From Bacteroidales bacterium (GTDB lineage: Bacteria; Bacteroidota; Bacteroidia; Bacteroidales; Bacteroidaceae), in NCBI GenBank assembly GCA_004558865.1, contig SFCY01000044.1, forward strand, positions 1 through 17,658: DNA of 17,658 nt. The letters are read 5' to 3'. Made by a program: the position numbers and the translations under genes. The first letter of the stretch is position 1, and each line of letters opens with the position of its first letter. The notes under the pieces were generated by a model, which was not told where the DNA came from, searched no databases, and saw only the letters and a program-made list of their open reading frames with translations. Positions 1 to 7,179 of the stretch are shown in pieces.

Positions 1-276
1 GAGCAGGGAATGAAAGAGGGGTTGGAGATAGGGATGCAGAAAGGAATGGAGCAAGGGATGCAGAAAGGAATGGAGAAAGGAATGGAGAAAGGAATGGAGC
101 AAGGAATGCAGAAAGGAATGGAGCAAGGAATGCAGAAAGGAATGGAGCAAGGGATAGAAGAAGGAAGGGCAGCCATGTCCATAGAGATAGCCAAGAAATT
201 GAAAGCCCTCAACTATTCCTCCGCAGAAATCTCCAAAGCTACGGGCTTGCCTGTCCATCAGATAGAGAATCTATAG
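1..276 (+). CDS. Rpn-family (PD-(D/E)XK) nuclease/transposase-like protein, C-terminal part only
   Basis: The reading frame is open from the first base of the window to a TAG at 274-276, so the gene starts upstream and only about 91 codons are visible. The visible part is a run of tetrapeptides of the type KGME/QGMQ (about residues 3-51), followed by a short helical tail containing IAKKLKALNYSSAEISKATG. A charged Gly-Met/Glu repeat followed by an 'IAkkLk...g.s.eeI...TGL...I..L' tail is typical of the C-terminus of Rpn-family recombination-promoting nucleases, which carry a PD-(D/E)XK nuclease domain at the N-terminus. That domain is outside the window, so the family call rests on the tail alone. 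The repeat probably forms an extended amphipathic helix. The stop codon lies inside the first arm of a palindrome described separately. Confidence 0.7.
   Translation, partial: EQGMKEGLEIGMQKGMEQGMQKGMEKGMEKGMEQGMQKGMEQGMQKGMEQGIEEGRAAMSIEIAKKLKALNYSSAEISKATGLPVHQIENL
40..153 (+). repeat. In-frame 12/24-bp tandem repeat inside the nuclease gene
   Basis: Units begin with AAAGGAATGGAG. Full 24-bp units, encoding KGMEQGMQ, lie at 40-63, 88-111 and 112-135. The last two are identical, and the first differs by one base. Two 12-bp half units lie at 64-75 and 76-87, and a partial unit at 136-153. Units are multiples of 3, so gain or loss of a unit keeps the frame and changes only the helix length. 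The near-identity of neighbouring units suggests recent slippage or recombination. Confidence 0.9.
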
Positions 277-337
277 GCTATTCCTCACCCTGCATTATCC
301 AGAATAATGCAGGTTACAGTCAGGTCGCAGCCTATAG
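271..337. other. Nested palindrome overlapping the nuclease stop codon
   Basis: Outer arms CTATAGGCT (271-279) and AGCCTATAG (329-337) are perfect reverse complements. Between them lies a second perfect 10-bp hairpin, CCTGCATTAT (289-298) and ATAATGCAGG (304-313), with a 5-nt loop. No T-run follows either stem, so this is not a standard intrinsic terminator, although it sits where one would be expected between two convergent genes. The outer arm includes the TAG stop of the upstream gene. Confidence 0.7.
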
Positions 338-348
338 TTTGCCCCACG

Positions 349-402
349 TTTCCCCGGCAAGGCACAAGGCCAAGCACTCTTGGCTCTGCCTTGGCGGGGA
401 AA
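349..402. other. Long imperfect hairpin between convergent genes
   Basis: Arms TTTCCCCGGCAAGGCA (349-364) and its near reverse complement (387-402) match at 15 of 16 positions. The enclosed segment contains its own hairpin, GCCAAG (369-374) and CTTGGC (379-384), with a 4-nt loop. The structure lies 19 bp past the stop of the minus-strand hydrolase. It may act as a bidirectional terminator or mRNA 3' end stabiliser, but there is no clear U-tract in either direction. Confidence 0.6.
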
Positions 403-420
403 AGGTGGGCGCAAGCCGGC

Positions 421-1719
421 CTATTTTTTAGAACCGACTTTTATCCATTGGCTGATTAGTGCAATGGCTTCCGGTGCAAAAGTCTCCTCTATGTCCTTGT
501 ACTCAGAGGGGTCGCCGCTCTTACAGTGCTGGAACAGATGGTTGACACCCTCGATGGCATGGACTTCCTTCTTGCCTCGAAGTCCGTTACGGAGAAGCCC
601 CAAGTTCTCCTCGCAGTCGACCTGCCGGTCCTTCGTGCCATTCAGGGCCTGCACCGGGCAGGTGATCTTGTCGAGACGGCCCGATATGTCCAAGTTGAGG
701 AAATTACGCATATAAGGTGTACAGCTCTGCGCCTTCACCACCTCAAGGTTTTGCAGCAATGCTGCGGGCAAGCCCGATTTTGGCACTTCGGGAACTTTCC
801 CAACCTTTACTGTGTCGAAGAGACTTTCAAGGGCTTGGCAATATTGGTCGACCACTTCCTGCGAGAACCCAGCCTGCCGCAATGCCCACTCGTTTTGTTC
901 CATTAGAGTTTTCTCGCCCGATACGACCATGGCCGCCAGGCTCACCACAAAGTCGACCTTTCCCTCAGCAGCCAGCATCAAGCCGATGGTGCCGCCCTCG
1001 CTGTGGCCTAAGATGCCGACCCGGTCGAAGCGCCTGCGAAGCAGCTCGATGCCTGCGAGCGCATCGTCCTTGAGATCTTCTGTCGTGACAAACACCAAAT
1101 CGCCAGTCGACTCACCGAAGCCGCGGTCGTCGTAGCGCAGCGTGGCAATGCCTTGGCGTGCCAGTGCGTCGGCGATGACAGCAAAGGGCTTATGTTCAAA
1201 TATCTCCTCGTCCCTGTTTTGCAAGCCGCTGCCCGTGACCATCAACAACACGGGGGTGTTGCGCATGCAGTCAGGGGGCGTGGTCAATGTGCCTTTCAAG
1301 ACCGCATCGCCATTGTTGAAACTCACCTCCTCCGTCTGGTAGGGAAAGGGGGCGGTAGGAGTCTGTGGGCGTGAGAGCCGCGTCTCGCCTGGAGTCAGCG
1401 TCAGTGGAAACGACTGGCCATTCTGCCGGAATGTTCCGACTATCAGCGTGTCGCGGCATTCGCCCTCAAAACTGGCATTGATGGAGGGGACGGTGACTTT
1501 CACGCTTGTGTCGCTGCGTTCCAAGACAGCCGGGACGCCCGTGACGCTTTGGTCGGGGGAGTCCATCGTGCAGGCGGCGTCGTTGAGGTGGAACACCAGT
1601 CTCAGTTCCGTTCCAAACACCTTCAGCTTGCCCGTCCATGCCCCACTCTTCTGGGCGCATTGTGCCTTGGCCGCAAGCGCCATGAGGCACATCAGTGAGA
1701 TGATTGCTAATTTTCTCAT
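421..1719 (-). CDS. Secreted alpha/beta hydrolase (serine hydrolase/esterase type)
   Basis: Predicted product 432 aa. The start at 1719 is chosen because it begins a clear signal peptide (MRKLAIISLMCLMALAAKAQ, cleavage near residue 18). The frame stays open to an ATG at 1863, but those 48 codons do not look like protein. An N-terminal beta-rich region (about 22-115) precedes an alpha/beta hydrolase domain (about 130-432). It has the nucleophile elbow GHSEGG with Ser240, a probable acid Asp364 (NGTKD) and a catalytic His394 (GVNH), so the triad is intact. Family knowledge supports ester or peptide/acyl hydrolysis outside the inner membrane; the substrate is unknown. The gene is transcribed alone, divergently from the T9SS operon and convergently with the nuclease gene. 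No lipobox is seen, so the product is probably periplasmic or exported. Confidence 0.85.
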   Translation of the reverse strand: MRKLAIISLMCLMALAAKAQCAQKSGAWTGKLKVFGTELRLVFHLNDAACTMDSPDQSVTGVPAVLERSDTSVKVTVPSINASFEGECRDTLIVGTFRQNGQSFPLTLTPGETRLSRPQTPTAPFPYQTEEVSFNNGDAVLKGTLTTPPDCMRNTPVLLMVTGSGLQNRDEEIFEHKPFAVIADALARQGIATLRYDDRGFGESTGDLVFVTTEDLKDDALAGIELLRRRFDRVGILGHSEGGTIGLMLAAEGKVDFVVSLAAMVVSGEKTLMEQNEWALRQAGFSQEVVDQYCQALESLFDTVKVGKVPEVPKSGLPAALLQNLEVVKAQSCTPYMRNFLNLDISGRLDKITCPVQALNGTKDRQVDCEENLGLLRNGLRGKKEVHAIEGVNHLFQHCKSGDPSEYKDIEETFAPEAIALISQWIKVGSKK

Positions 1720-1890
1720 TTTCCTTACTGTTTTATTTGAATTTGATATTATCGCGTTTGTTGGGCGTGTTTGCCACGCTCCATTCAAAGGCTTTCTCAT
1801 ATAATATAACAGATGCGTCTGCGCTGCTGATGGCAAAAGCATCACCAATTCTGCGCCAAACATCCTTGGCGAACCTGCGTACTAAGGTTA

Positions 1891-1920
1891 CAAAGTTAGC
1901 AAAAAAAAAAGAAGGACAAA
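1891..1920 (-). promoter_or_regulatory. Candidate Bacteroidota housekeeping promoter of the hydrolase gene
   Basis: On the minus strand TAACTTTG (1891-1898) matches the -7 consensus TAnnTTTG, and a TTTG (1917-1920) lies 18 bp upstream, close to the usual 19-21. An A-tract (1901-1910, T-tract on the minus strand) separates them. Transcription would begin near 1885, giving a leader of about 165 nt before the start codon at 1719. Confidence 0.55.
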
Positions 1921-1966
1921 ATTTTCCCTCTACAATTTTCGACTTGTTCAATCAGTAATCGACTAC

Positions 1967-2069
1967 AGTGTGTCTTCACACTCCCGGTTGCTGACATTTG
2001 TCGACAAGTTGGTCGACATTTGTCGGCAACTTTGTCGACAACATGGCCCACATTTGCCAGCAACCATGG
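1967..2069. promoter_or_regulatory. 22-bp-periodic array of TTGTCGACAA-like palindromes upstream of the T9SS operon
   Basis: A perfect dyad AGTGTG-TCTT-CACACT (1967-1982) precedes two tandem 22-bp units (1993-2014 and 2015-2036) that agree at 19 of 22 positions. Perfect palindromes TTGTCGACAA lie at 1998-2007 and 2032-2041. Degenerate copies are TTGCTGACA (1988-1996), TTGGTCGACA (2009-2018), TTGTCGGCAA (2020-2029) and TTGCCAGCAA (2054-2063). Centres fall near 1992.5, 2002.5, 2014.5, 2024.5, 2036.5 and 2058.5, that is, steps of 10-12 bp or 22 bp, so the sites lie on one face of the helix. This is what a cooperative DNA-binding protein's operator would look like. The array lies between the divergent hydrolase and porP genes and could serve either. 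No protein is known to me to bind this motif. Confidence 0.5.
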
Positions 2070-2145
2070 ATGCGTTTGCGCCACTTTGTTGTCACTCTGT
2101 TGGCCGCGAAAAACAATAAATCGGCAATCCTTTCGTTATCTATGC

Positions 2146-3084
2146 GTGTTTAAACGCTTTCTTTCCATATCATTGTTGCTCGCTTTGAGTGCCATGGGTG
2201 CCAAGGCGCAGTATGATGTCAACTTCGCCCACTACTTCGACATGGAGCCGTCGTTCAATCCGGCCTCCGTCGGCAAGGAGTCGAAGTTGAACATCACGGC
2301 GGCCTACGCGCTCGACTTCGCCGGGTTCAAGCACAATCCCCAGACGGCATACGCCGCGGCCGACATGCCCTTCTACGCGCTGAAGTCCTACCATGGCGTG
2401 GGCCTGAAGTTCATGAACGACAAGATCGGCCTCTTCACCCACCAGCAGCTCATGGCGCAGTACGCCTTCCGCTTCCGCCTCTTCGGCGGCCGCCTGGCGG
2501 CCGGTGTCCAGGCGGGGCTGCTTAGCGAGGACTTCAGGGGCAGCAAGGTCGACTTGGAGGACAGCAGCGACCCTGCCTTCGCCACGAGCGACATTTCGGG
2601 AAGCGGCTTCGACGCGGCCTTTGGACTCTACTACGACCATGGGCCCTGGTATGTGGGCCTCTCGGCCCAGCACCTCACCAGTCCCACGGTGAATCTGGGC
2701 GAGACCAACGAGTTGAAGATAGACCCTGCCTTTTATTTGACAGGGGGATACAATATTAAATTAAGAAATCCGTTTCTAACCATAAAGCCCAGTGTGCTTG
2801 TGCGCACAGACCTCACGGCCTACCGCGCCGACATCACCACGCGGCTGGTCTACAAGCACGAGAACAAGATGCTCTATGCTGGCGTGGGCTACAGCCCCAC
2901 CAACTCCGTCACCGCCTACGTGGGGGGCAGCTTCCACGGCGTCGTGGTGGGCTACAGCTACGAGATGTACACCTCGGCCATCAACGTGGGCAACGGCAGC
3001 CATGAGTTCTACGTGGGCTATCAGATGGACGTGAATCTGCAGAAGAAAGGGCGCAACCGCCATTCGGCAGTGCGCATACTATAA
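2146..3084 (+). CDS. porP: Type IX secretion system outer-membrane protein, PorP/SprF family
   Basis: Predicted 312 aa beta-barrel-like protein, first gene of the T9SS operon. From a GTG at 2146 it begins with a typical signal peptide (VFKRFLSISLLLALSAMGAKA, cleavage before QYDVNF). The mature N-terminus YDVNFAHYFDMEPSFNPASVG and the end GSHEFYVGYQMDV fit the PorP/SprF family, whose members work at the outer membrane with the PorK/PorN ring. The frame is open further upstream to an ATG at 2020, but that segment overlaps the palindrome array and carries no signal sequence at its start. The nearest ATG (2142) is out of frame and stops after three codons. The GTG start is therefore preferred but unproven. 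No Shine-Dalgarno sequence and no consensus -7 box are apparent upstream. porK follows after 24 bp. Confidence 0.85.
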   Translation: MFKRFLSISLLLALSAMGAKAQYDVNFAHYFDMEPSFNPASVGKESKLNITAAYALDFAGFKHNPQTAYAAADMPFYALKSYHGVGLKFMNDKIGLFTHQQLMAQYAFRFRLFGGRLAAGVQAGLLSEDFRGSKVDLEDSSDPAFATSDISGSGFDAAFGLYYDHGPWYVGLSAQHLTSPTVNLGETNELKIDPAFYLTGGYNIKLRNPFLTIKPSVLVRTDLTAYRADITTRLVYKHENKMLYAGVGYSPTNSVTAYVGGSFHGVVVGYSYEMYTSAINVGNGSHEFYVGYQMDVNLQKKGRNRHSAVRIL

Positions 3085-3108
3085 TATAATAAGGTATATC
3101 ACACAAAC

Positions 3109-4560
3109 ATGAAGAAATCAATCATAGCAGTATGCATGGTGGCCATCGCCATGACCCTCACCGGATGTTTCGGTGCCAAGTCGGCCTCATCGGCCGGAAG
3201 AGGCGGCGAAGTGGTGGGCGTGGGCGGCGGCAAAGGCTTCAGCGAGCCCACCCCCTATGGCATGACCCGCGTGGACCGCGGATTCCTCGAAATGGGAAAG
3301 ATTGCCGAGGACAGCCTCTGGGGAAAGAACGTGCCGCGCAAGTCCATCTCGGTGGATGGATTCTGGATGGATGAGACCGAGGTGACCAACTCTGAATACA
3401 AGCAGTTCGTGTATTGGGTGCGCGACTCCATTCTGCGCACGCGCCTGGCCTCGCCCTCCTACGCGGGCGACGAGACCTACATGATAACCGAGAACAAGAA
3501 CGGCGACCCTGTCAAGCCCCACCTCAACTGGAAGAAGACTCTGCCGCGCAAGCCCAACGAGGACGAGCAGCGAGCCATAGAGAGCCTCTACGTCACCAAT
3601 CCCGTGACGGGAGAGAAGATGCTCGACGCCAAGCAGCTCAACTACCGCTATGAGATCTACGACTACACCACAGCCGCCCTGCGCCGCAACCGCCTCAACC
3701 CGGCCGAGCGCAACCTCAACACCGACGTGGAGGTGGACCCAAACGAGGTGGTGATGATCTCGAAGGACACGGCCTACGTCGACGACGAGGGCAACATCCA
3801 CAGCGAGACCATCAACAGGCCGCTCTCCGGCCCGTGGGACTTCCTCAACACCTACATCGTCAACGTCTATCCCGACACCACCTGCTGGGTGAACGACTTC
3901 AAGAACTCGGACAACGAGGTCTACCTGCGCAACTATTTCAGCAACCCCGCCTACAACAACTATCCTGTGGTGGGCGTGACGTGGGAGCAGGCCAACGCCT
4001 TCTGCGCCTGGCGCACCGATTATCTGCTCAAGGGCTTGGGCGGTGAGGCGCGCTACGTGCAGCGCTACCGCTTGCCGACAGAGGCCGAATGGGAGTATGC
4101 CGCCAGGGGCAAGCAGCAGAACGAGTTTCCCTGGGAGAACGCCGACGTGAAGAACGGCAACGGCTGCTTCTATGCCAACTTCAAACCCGACCGCGGCAAC
4201 TACACCGAGGACGGCAACTTGATAACGAGCCAGGTGGGCATATACGGGGCCAACAGCAACGGCCTCTACGACATGGCGGGCAACGTGGCCGAATGGACCA
4301 GCACCGTCTATACCGAGAGCGGAGTGGACGCCATGAACGACCTCAACCCGCAGCTTGACTACAAGGCCGCTAAGGAGGACCCCTACAAACTGAAGAAGAA
4401 GAGCGTGCGCGGCGGCAGCTGGAAAGACCCCGAGAGCTACATCCGCTCCGCATGGCGCACATGGGAATACCAAAACCAGCCTCGCTCCTACATCGGCTTC
4501 CGCTGCGTGAGAAGCCTGGCCAGCTCATCGAGTAGCAACAAACAGAAAAAGAGAAAGTAA
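3109..4560 (+). CDS. porK: Type IX secretion system ring lipoprotein PorK/GldK
   Basis: 483 aa lipoprotein. The signal peptide MKKSIIAVCMVAIAMTLTGC ends in a lipobox (LTGC) with Cys20 as the lipidated residue. From about residue 50 the protein has a formylglycine-generating-enzyme/sulfatase-modifying fold: the early motif VDGFWMDETEVTNSEY, then LPTEAEWEYAARG, LYDMAGNVAEW and the closing RGGSW...GFRCVRS. In true formylglycine-generating enzymes the segment after GGSW/Y carries two catalytic cysteines. Here the corresponding stretch is KDPESYI, so both are absent and the role is structural. In Porphyromonas, PorK forms a large periplasmic ring with PorN under the outer membrane. A basic, Ser-rich tail (SSSSSNKQKKRK) ends the protein. 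porL starts 4 bp after the stop, so the two are translationally close. Confidence 0.95.
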   Translation: MKKSIIAVCMVAIAMTLTGCFGAKSASSAGRGGEVVGVGGGKGFSEPTPYGMTRVDRGFLEMGKIAEDSLWGKNVPRKSISVDGFWMDETEVTNSEYKQFVYWVRDSILRTRLASPSYAGDETYMITENKNGDPVKPHLNWKKTLPRKPNEDEQRAIESLYVTNPVTGEKMLDAKQLNYRYEIYDYTTAALRRNRLNPAERNLNTDVEVDPNEVVMISKDTAYVDDEGNIHSETINRPLSGPWDFLNTYIVNVYPDTTCWVNDFKNSDNEVYLRNYFSNPAYNNYPVVGVTWEQANAFCAWRTDYLLKGLGGEARYVQRYRLPTEAEWEYAARGKQQNEFPWENADVKNGNGCFYANFKPDRGNYTEDGNLITSQVGIYGANSNGLYDMAGNVAEWTSTVYTESGVDAMNDLNPQLDYKAAKEDPYKLKKKSVRGGSWKDPESYIRSAWRTWEYQNQPRSYIGFRCVRSLASSSSSNKQKKRK

Positions 4561-4564
4561 AGCT

Positions 4565-5473
4565 ATGACAGAATACAGCAAATTCAACATCGTCTACCGC
4601 ATGCAGAAGTGGATGGACAGCGTGCCGGGACAGACGTTTCTGAACTATGCCTACAGTTGGGGCGCCTCCATCGTGATCCTTGGCGCCCTGTTCAAGCTCA
4701 CCCACCTGCCGGGAGCCAACATCATGCTCTTTGTCGGTATGGGCACGGAGGTCGTGGTGTTCTTCATCTCCGCCTTTGACCGGCCTTTCGACAAGACCGC
4801 CGACGGACGCGACATTCCCACCCACGTCTCCGAGCAGTATCTTGAGGGGCTGGCCAGCGCGCCCGGAGACGCAGCTGGGGCAGCCCCGGCGGGCGATGGG
4901 CAGCCGGCGCAGCCTGCCGTGGCAGCGGCACAGGGCGTGGGCGTGGCCATTCCTGGCGGCACGGTGATTGTGGGCGGAGGCTATGCCGGCGGTTCGGCCG
5001 CGGCCGCCCAAGAGACTGTCCAGGGCGGCGAGACTGCCCCGATGGAGCCGGGAGCGGTGGCCCAGGGCGGCGCCGGCGTTGTGGTGCAGCATCCCAACTA
5101 CGTGCCGCAGATGTCGCAGGAGGAGGCCGAGGCCCTCAACGAGGCGCAGTCCAACTATGTGGACGAACTGAAGAACCTCGTGGAGACGCTCAAGAAGGTG
5201 AACGAGCAGTCGGCCCGGCTCACGCGCGACAGCGAGGAGATGGAGAACCTCAACCGCACGCTCACGGGAATATCCAAGATCTACGAGCTCCAGCTCAAGG
5301 GCGCCAGCCAGCAGGTGGGCACCATCGAGCACATCAACGCGCAGACGCAGCAGATGGCCGAGCAGATCAAGCAGCTCAACAGCATCTACGCCCGCATGAT
5401 AGAGGCCATGACCGTAAACATGCGCGCCGCGGCCCCGGGCGGTGTGGCCCCCGCGGCCGGCACGCAGGCCTGA
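4565..5473 (+). CDS. porL: Type IX secretion system motor protein PorL/GldL
   Basis: 302 aa inner-membrane protein. Two transmembrane helices (about 26-46 and 52-70) flank a short loop. The motif GALFKLTH carries Lys44 and the second helix carries Glu62 (GTEVVVFF). These align with Lys27 and Glu49 of Flavobacterium GldL, the charged intramembrane pair implicated in proton-driven rotation. A cytoplasmic region follows: an Ala/Gly/Pro-rich linker (about 93-180) and then a long helical, probably coiled-coil segment (about 185-275) rich in E, K and Q, ending in another Ala/Pro-rich tail. The family forms a GldL5-GldM2 motor that uses the proton gradient to drive secretion. The protein is clearly longer than GldL of gliding flavobacteria (about 215 residues), mainly because of the linker. 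Confidence 0.95.
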   Translation: MTEYSKFNIVYRMQKWMDSVPGQTFLNYAYSWGASIVILGALFKLTHLPGANIMLFVGMGTEVVVFFISAFDRPFDKTADGRDIPTHVSEQYLEGLASAPGDAAGAAPAGDGQPAQPAVAAAQGVGVAIPGGTVIVGGGYAGGSAAAAQETVQGGETAPMEPGAVAQGGAGVVVQHPNYVPQMSQEEAEALNEAQSNYVDELKNLVETLKKVNEQSARLTRDSEEMENLNRTLTGISKIYELQLKGASQQVGTIEHINAQTQQMAEQIKQLNSIYARMIEAMTVNMRAAAPGGVAPAAGTQA

Positions 5474-5510
5474 GCCGCCACTGCAACAAGAACAGACAGC
5501 GGCGCGCTTT

Positions 5511-5573
5511 GCCCAATGGGGCATTGCGGGCTGAGTGAATATAATCATGCATTGTGCTTCGCGCATGGTGCAT
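5511..5573 (+). other. Two stem-loops in the porL-porM gap
   Basis: The 115-bp gap holds CAATG-GGG-CATTG, extended by an imperfect GCC/GGC stem (5511-5531), and a second hairpin with arms ATGCATTGTGC (5547-5557) and GCATGGTGCAT (5563-5573) that pair over 11 bp with three G-U pairs around a TTCGC loop. The second stem ends 15 bp before the porM start. No T-run follows, so neither is a strong terminator. A role in mRNA processing or in setting porL versus porM expression is possible. Confidence 0.4.
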
Positions 5574-5588
5574 TAGAAAACTACTTCA

Positions 5589-7148
5589 ATGGCAATCAAG
5601 AAAAGACCACTTTCCGCCCGCCAGAAGATGATCAACCTGATGTACGTCGTCCTCATGGCCATGTTGGCGCTGAACATCTCCACGGAGGTGCTCAACGGCT
5701 TCTCCCTCGTGGAGGAGAGCCTGAAGCGCACCACGGCCAGCTCGTCGCTCCAAAACAAGGAGATATACAGCAGCTTTGAGGAGATGATGCAGAAGAACCC
5801 CGCCAAGGTGCGCGAATGGTTCGACAAGGCCACCATGGTGAAGAACATGAGCGACTCGCTCTACAACTTCGCCCAGGAGCTGAAGCTCGAGATTGTGCGC
5901 AAGGCAGATGGAAGGGACGGAAACCTCAACAACATAGAAAACAAGGACAACCTGGAGGCGGCCGGCGAGGTGCTGCTGGCTCCGGGCAGCCACAAGGGAC
6001 GCAAGCTCTTCAATGCCATCAACAGCTACAGGGAGCGCATCTTGGCCATGGTGACCGACCCGCTGCAGAAGAAGATCATCGCCGCCAACCTGTCAACCAA
6101 GGTGCCCAAGACGGCCAACGCCACCTTGGGCAAGAACTGGGAAGAGGTGATGTTTGAGAACATGCCTGTGGCGGCCGCCGTGACCCTGCTCAGCAAACTG
6201 CAGAGCGACGTGCGCTATGCCGAGGGTGAGGTGCTCCATTCGCTCATCTCCAACGTGGGGTTGAAGGACATCCGCGTGAACAAGCTCTCCGCCTTTGTCA
6301 TACCCGAGAAGACCACCCTCTATCCCGGCGAGCGCTTCAACGCCAATATCGTGATGGCGGCCGTCGACACCACGCAGCAGCCCGTCATCTATGTCAACGG
6401 GCAGCGTGTCAGCTCCCCCACGGGACAGTATACGTTCACGGCCGGTGGGGTGGGAGAGCACCAGTTCTCGGGCTACATTCTCATGCGCAACACCGCCGGC
6501 GACATGCTCCGCCGCGACTTCGTGCAGAAATACACCGTCATCCCGGCTCCCAACACGGCCACTGTGGCCGCCGACATGATGAACGTGCTGTATGCGGGCT
6601 ACAACAACCCCATCAGCGTCAGCGTGCCGGGGGTCCCCGCCAATGCCGTCAGCGTGTCGATGACGGGCGGCAGCCTGCGGGCCACGGGCAACGGACATTT
6701 TGTGGCCGTTCCGTCGGCCGTGGGCCGCGACGTGACGTTCCATGTCACGGCGCGCGACAAGGGACAGGTGCGCTCCATGCCGCCCTTCACCTTCCACGTG
6801 CGCAAGCTGCCCGACCCAACGGCCTACATGGCTGTGGGCACCAACCGCTTCCGTGGCGGCGTACTCTCCAAGGCCCAGCTCATGGGCACGGGCGGCATCC
6901 ACGCCGCCATCGACGATGGACTGCTCGACATCTCCTTCCGCGTGACGGGTTTCGAGACAGTGTTCTTCGACAACATGGGCAACGCCGTGCCCATCAATTC
7001 CAACGGAAGCGACTTCAGCGAGGCCCAGCGCAGCCAGTTCCGCAAGCTCTCGCGCAACCGCCGCTTCTATATCAACAAGGTGCACGCCATCGGCCCCGAC
7101 GGCATTGCCCGCGTGCTGCCCGGATCCATGGAGGTCATCGTGAGGTGA
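5589..7148 (+). CDS. porM: Type IX secretion system motor protein PorM/GldM
   Basis: 519 aa, the usual length for the family. A single N-terminal transmembrane helix (about 14-33, MINLMYVVLMAMLALNIS) follows a basic, cytoplasmic KKRPLSARQK segment. The rest is a long periplasmic part with the family's successive domains. The helical region (about 35-215) includes KNMSDSLYNFAQELK and the stretch around ENMPVAAAVTLLSKLQSDVR, and beta domains follow to the C-terminus. PorM dimers sit inside the PorL pentamer and carry torque across the periplasm to the PorK/PorN ring. Only a short start region without a Shine-Dalgarno match is seen (CTACTTCA before ATG). The protein ends in EVIVR. Confidence 0.95.
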   Translation: MAIKKRPLSARQKMINLMYVVLMAMLALNISTEVLNGFSLVEESLKRTTASSSLQNKEIYSSFEEMMQKNPAKVREWFDKATMVKNMSDSLYNFAQELKLEIVRKADGRDGNLNNIENKDNLEAAGEVLLAPGSHKGRKLFNAINSYRERILAMVTDPLQKKIIAANLSTKVPKTANATLGKNWEEVMFENMPVAAAVTLLSKLQSDVRYAEGEVLHSLISNVGLKDIRVNKLSAFVIPEKTTLYPGERFNANIVMAAVDTTQQPVIYVNGQRVSSPTGQYTFTAGGVGEHQFSGYILMRNTAGDMLRRDFVQKYTVIPAPNTATVAADMMNVLYAGYNNPISVSVPGVPANAVSVSMTGGSLRATGNGHFVAVPSAVGRDVTFHVTARDKGQVRSMPPFTFHVRKLPDPTAYMAVGTNRFRGGVLSKAQLMGTGGIHAAIDDGLLDISFRVTGFETVFFDNMGNAVPINSNGSDFSEAQRSQFRKLSRNRRFYINKVHAIGPDGIARVLPGSMEVIVR

Positions 7149-7151
7149 TTT

Positions 7152-7179
7152 AATGCATAATGCACAATGCATAATGCAT
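7152..7179 (+). repeat. Tandem ATGCAT-type repeat in the porM-porN gap
   Basis: Two adjacent 14-bp units starting AATGCATAATGCA (7152-7165 and 7166-7179) differ only in the last base. The unit is rich in the palindrome ATGCAT and resembles the ATGCAT/GGTGCAT arms of the porL-porM gap. The rest of the 142-bp gap (to 7290) shows only a weak GAGG/CCTC stem near 7180, and a GAAGGA sequence about 12 bp before the porN start. Confidence 0.7.

Noticed and set aside
1720..1863. In-frame extension of the hydrolase gene to an ATG at 1863.
   Set aside because: The 48 extra residues have no protein-like pattern and would bury the signal peptide. The segment is more likely leader sequence.
2089..2095. 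TTGTCAC shared by the porP upstream region and the region before the sigma gene (9302-9308).
   Set aside because: A 7-base match is expected by chance at this length, and the flanks do not share a second element at a fixed distance.
2020..2145. Upstream extension of porP from ATG 2020.
   Set aside because: It encodes no signal peptide at its start and overlaps the palindrome array. The known family begins at the signal peptide supplied by the 2146 start.
3187..4473. Long minus-strand open frame opposite porK (428 codons).
   Set aside because: It is a mirror of the GC-rich, codon-biased porK gene on the other strand. Its Val/His/Gly-rich product has no recognisable domain. Other long antisense frames at 4370-5566, 6093-7238, 7306-8322 and 15474-16598 were rejected for the same reason.
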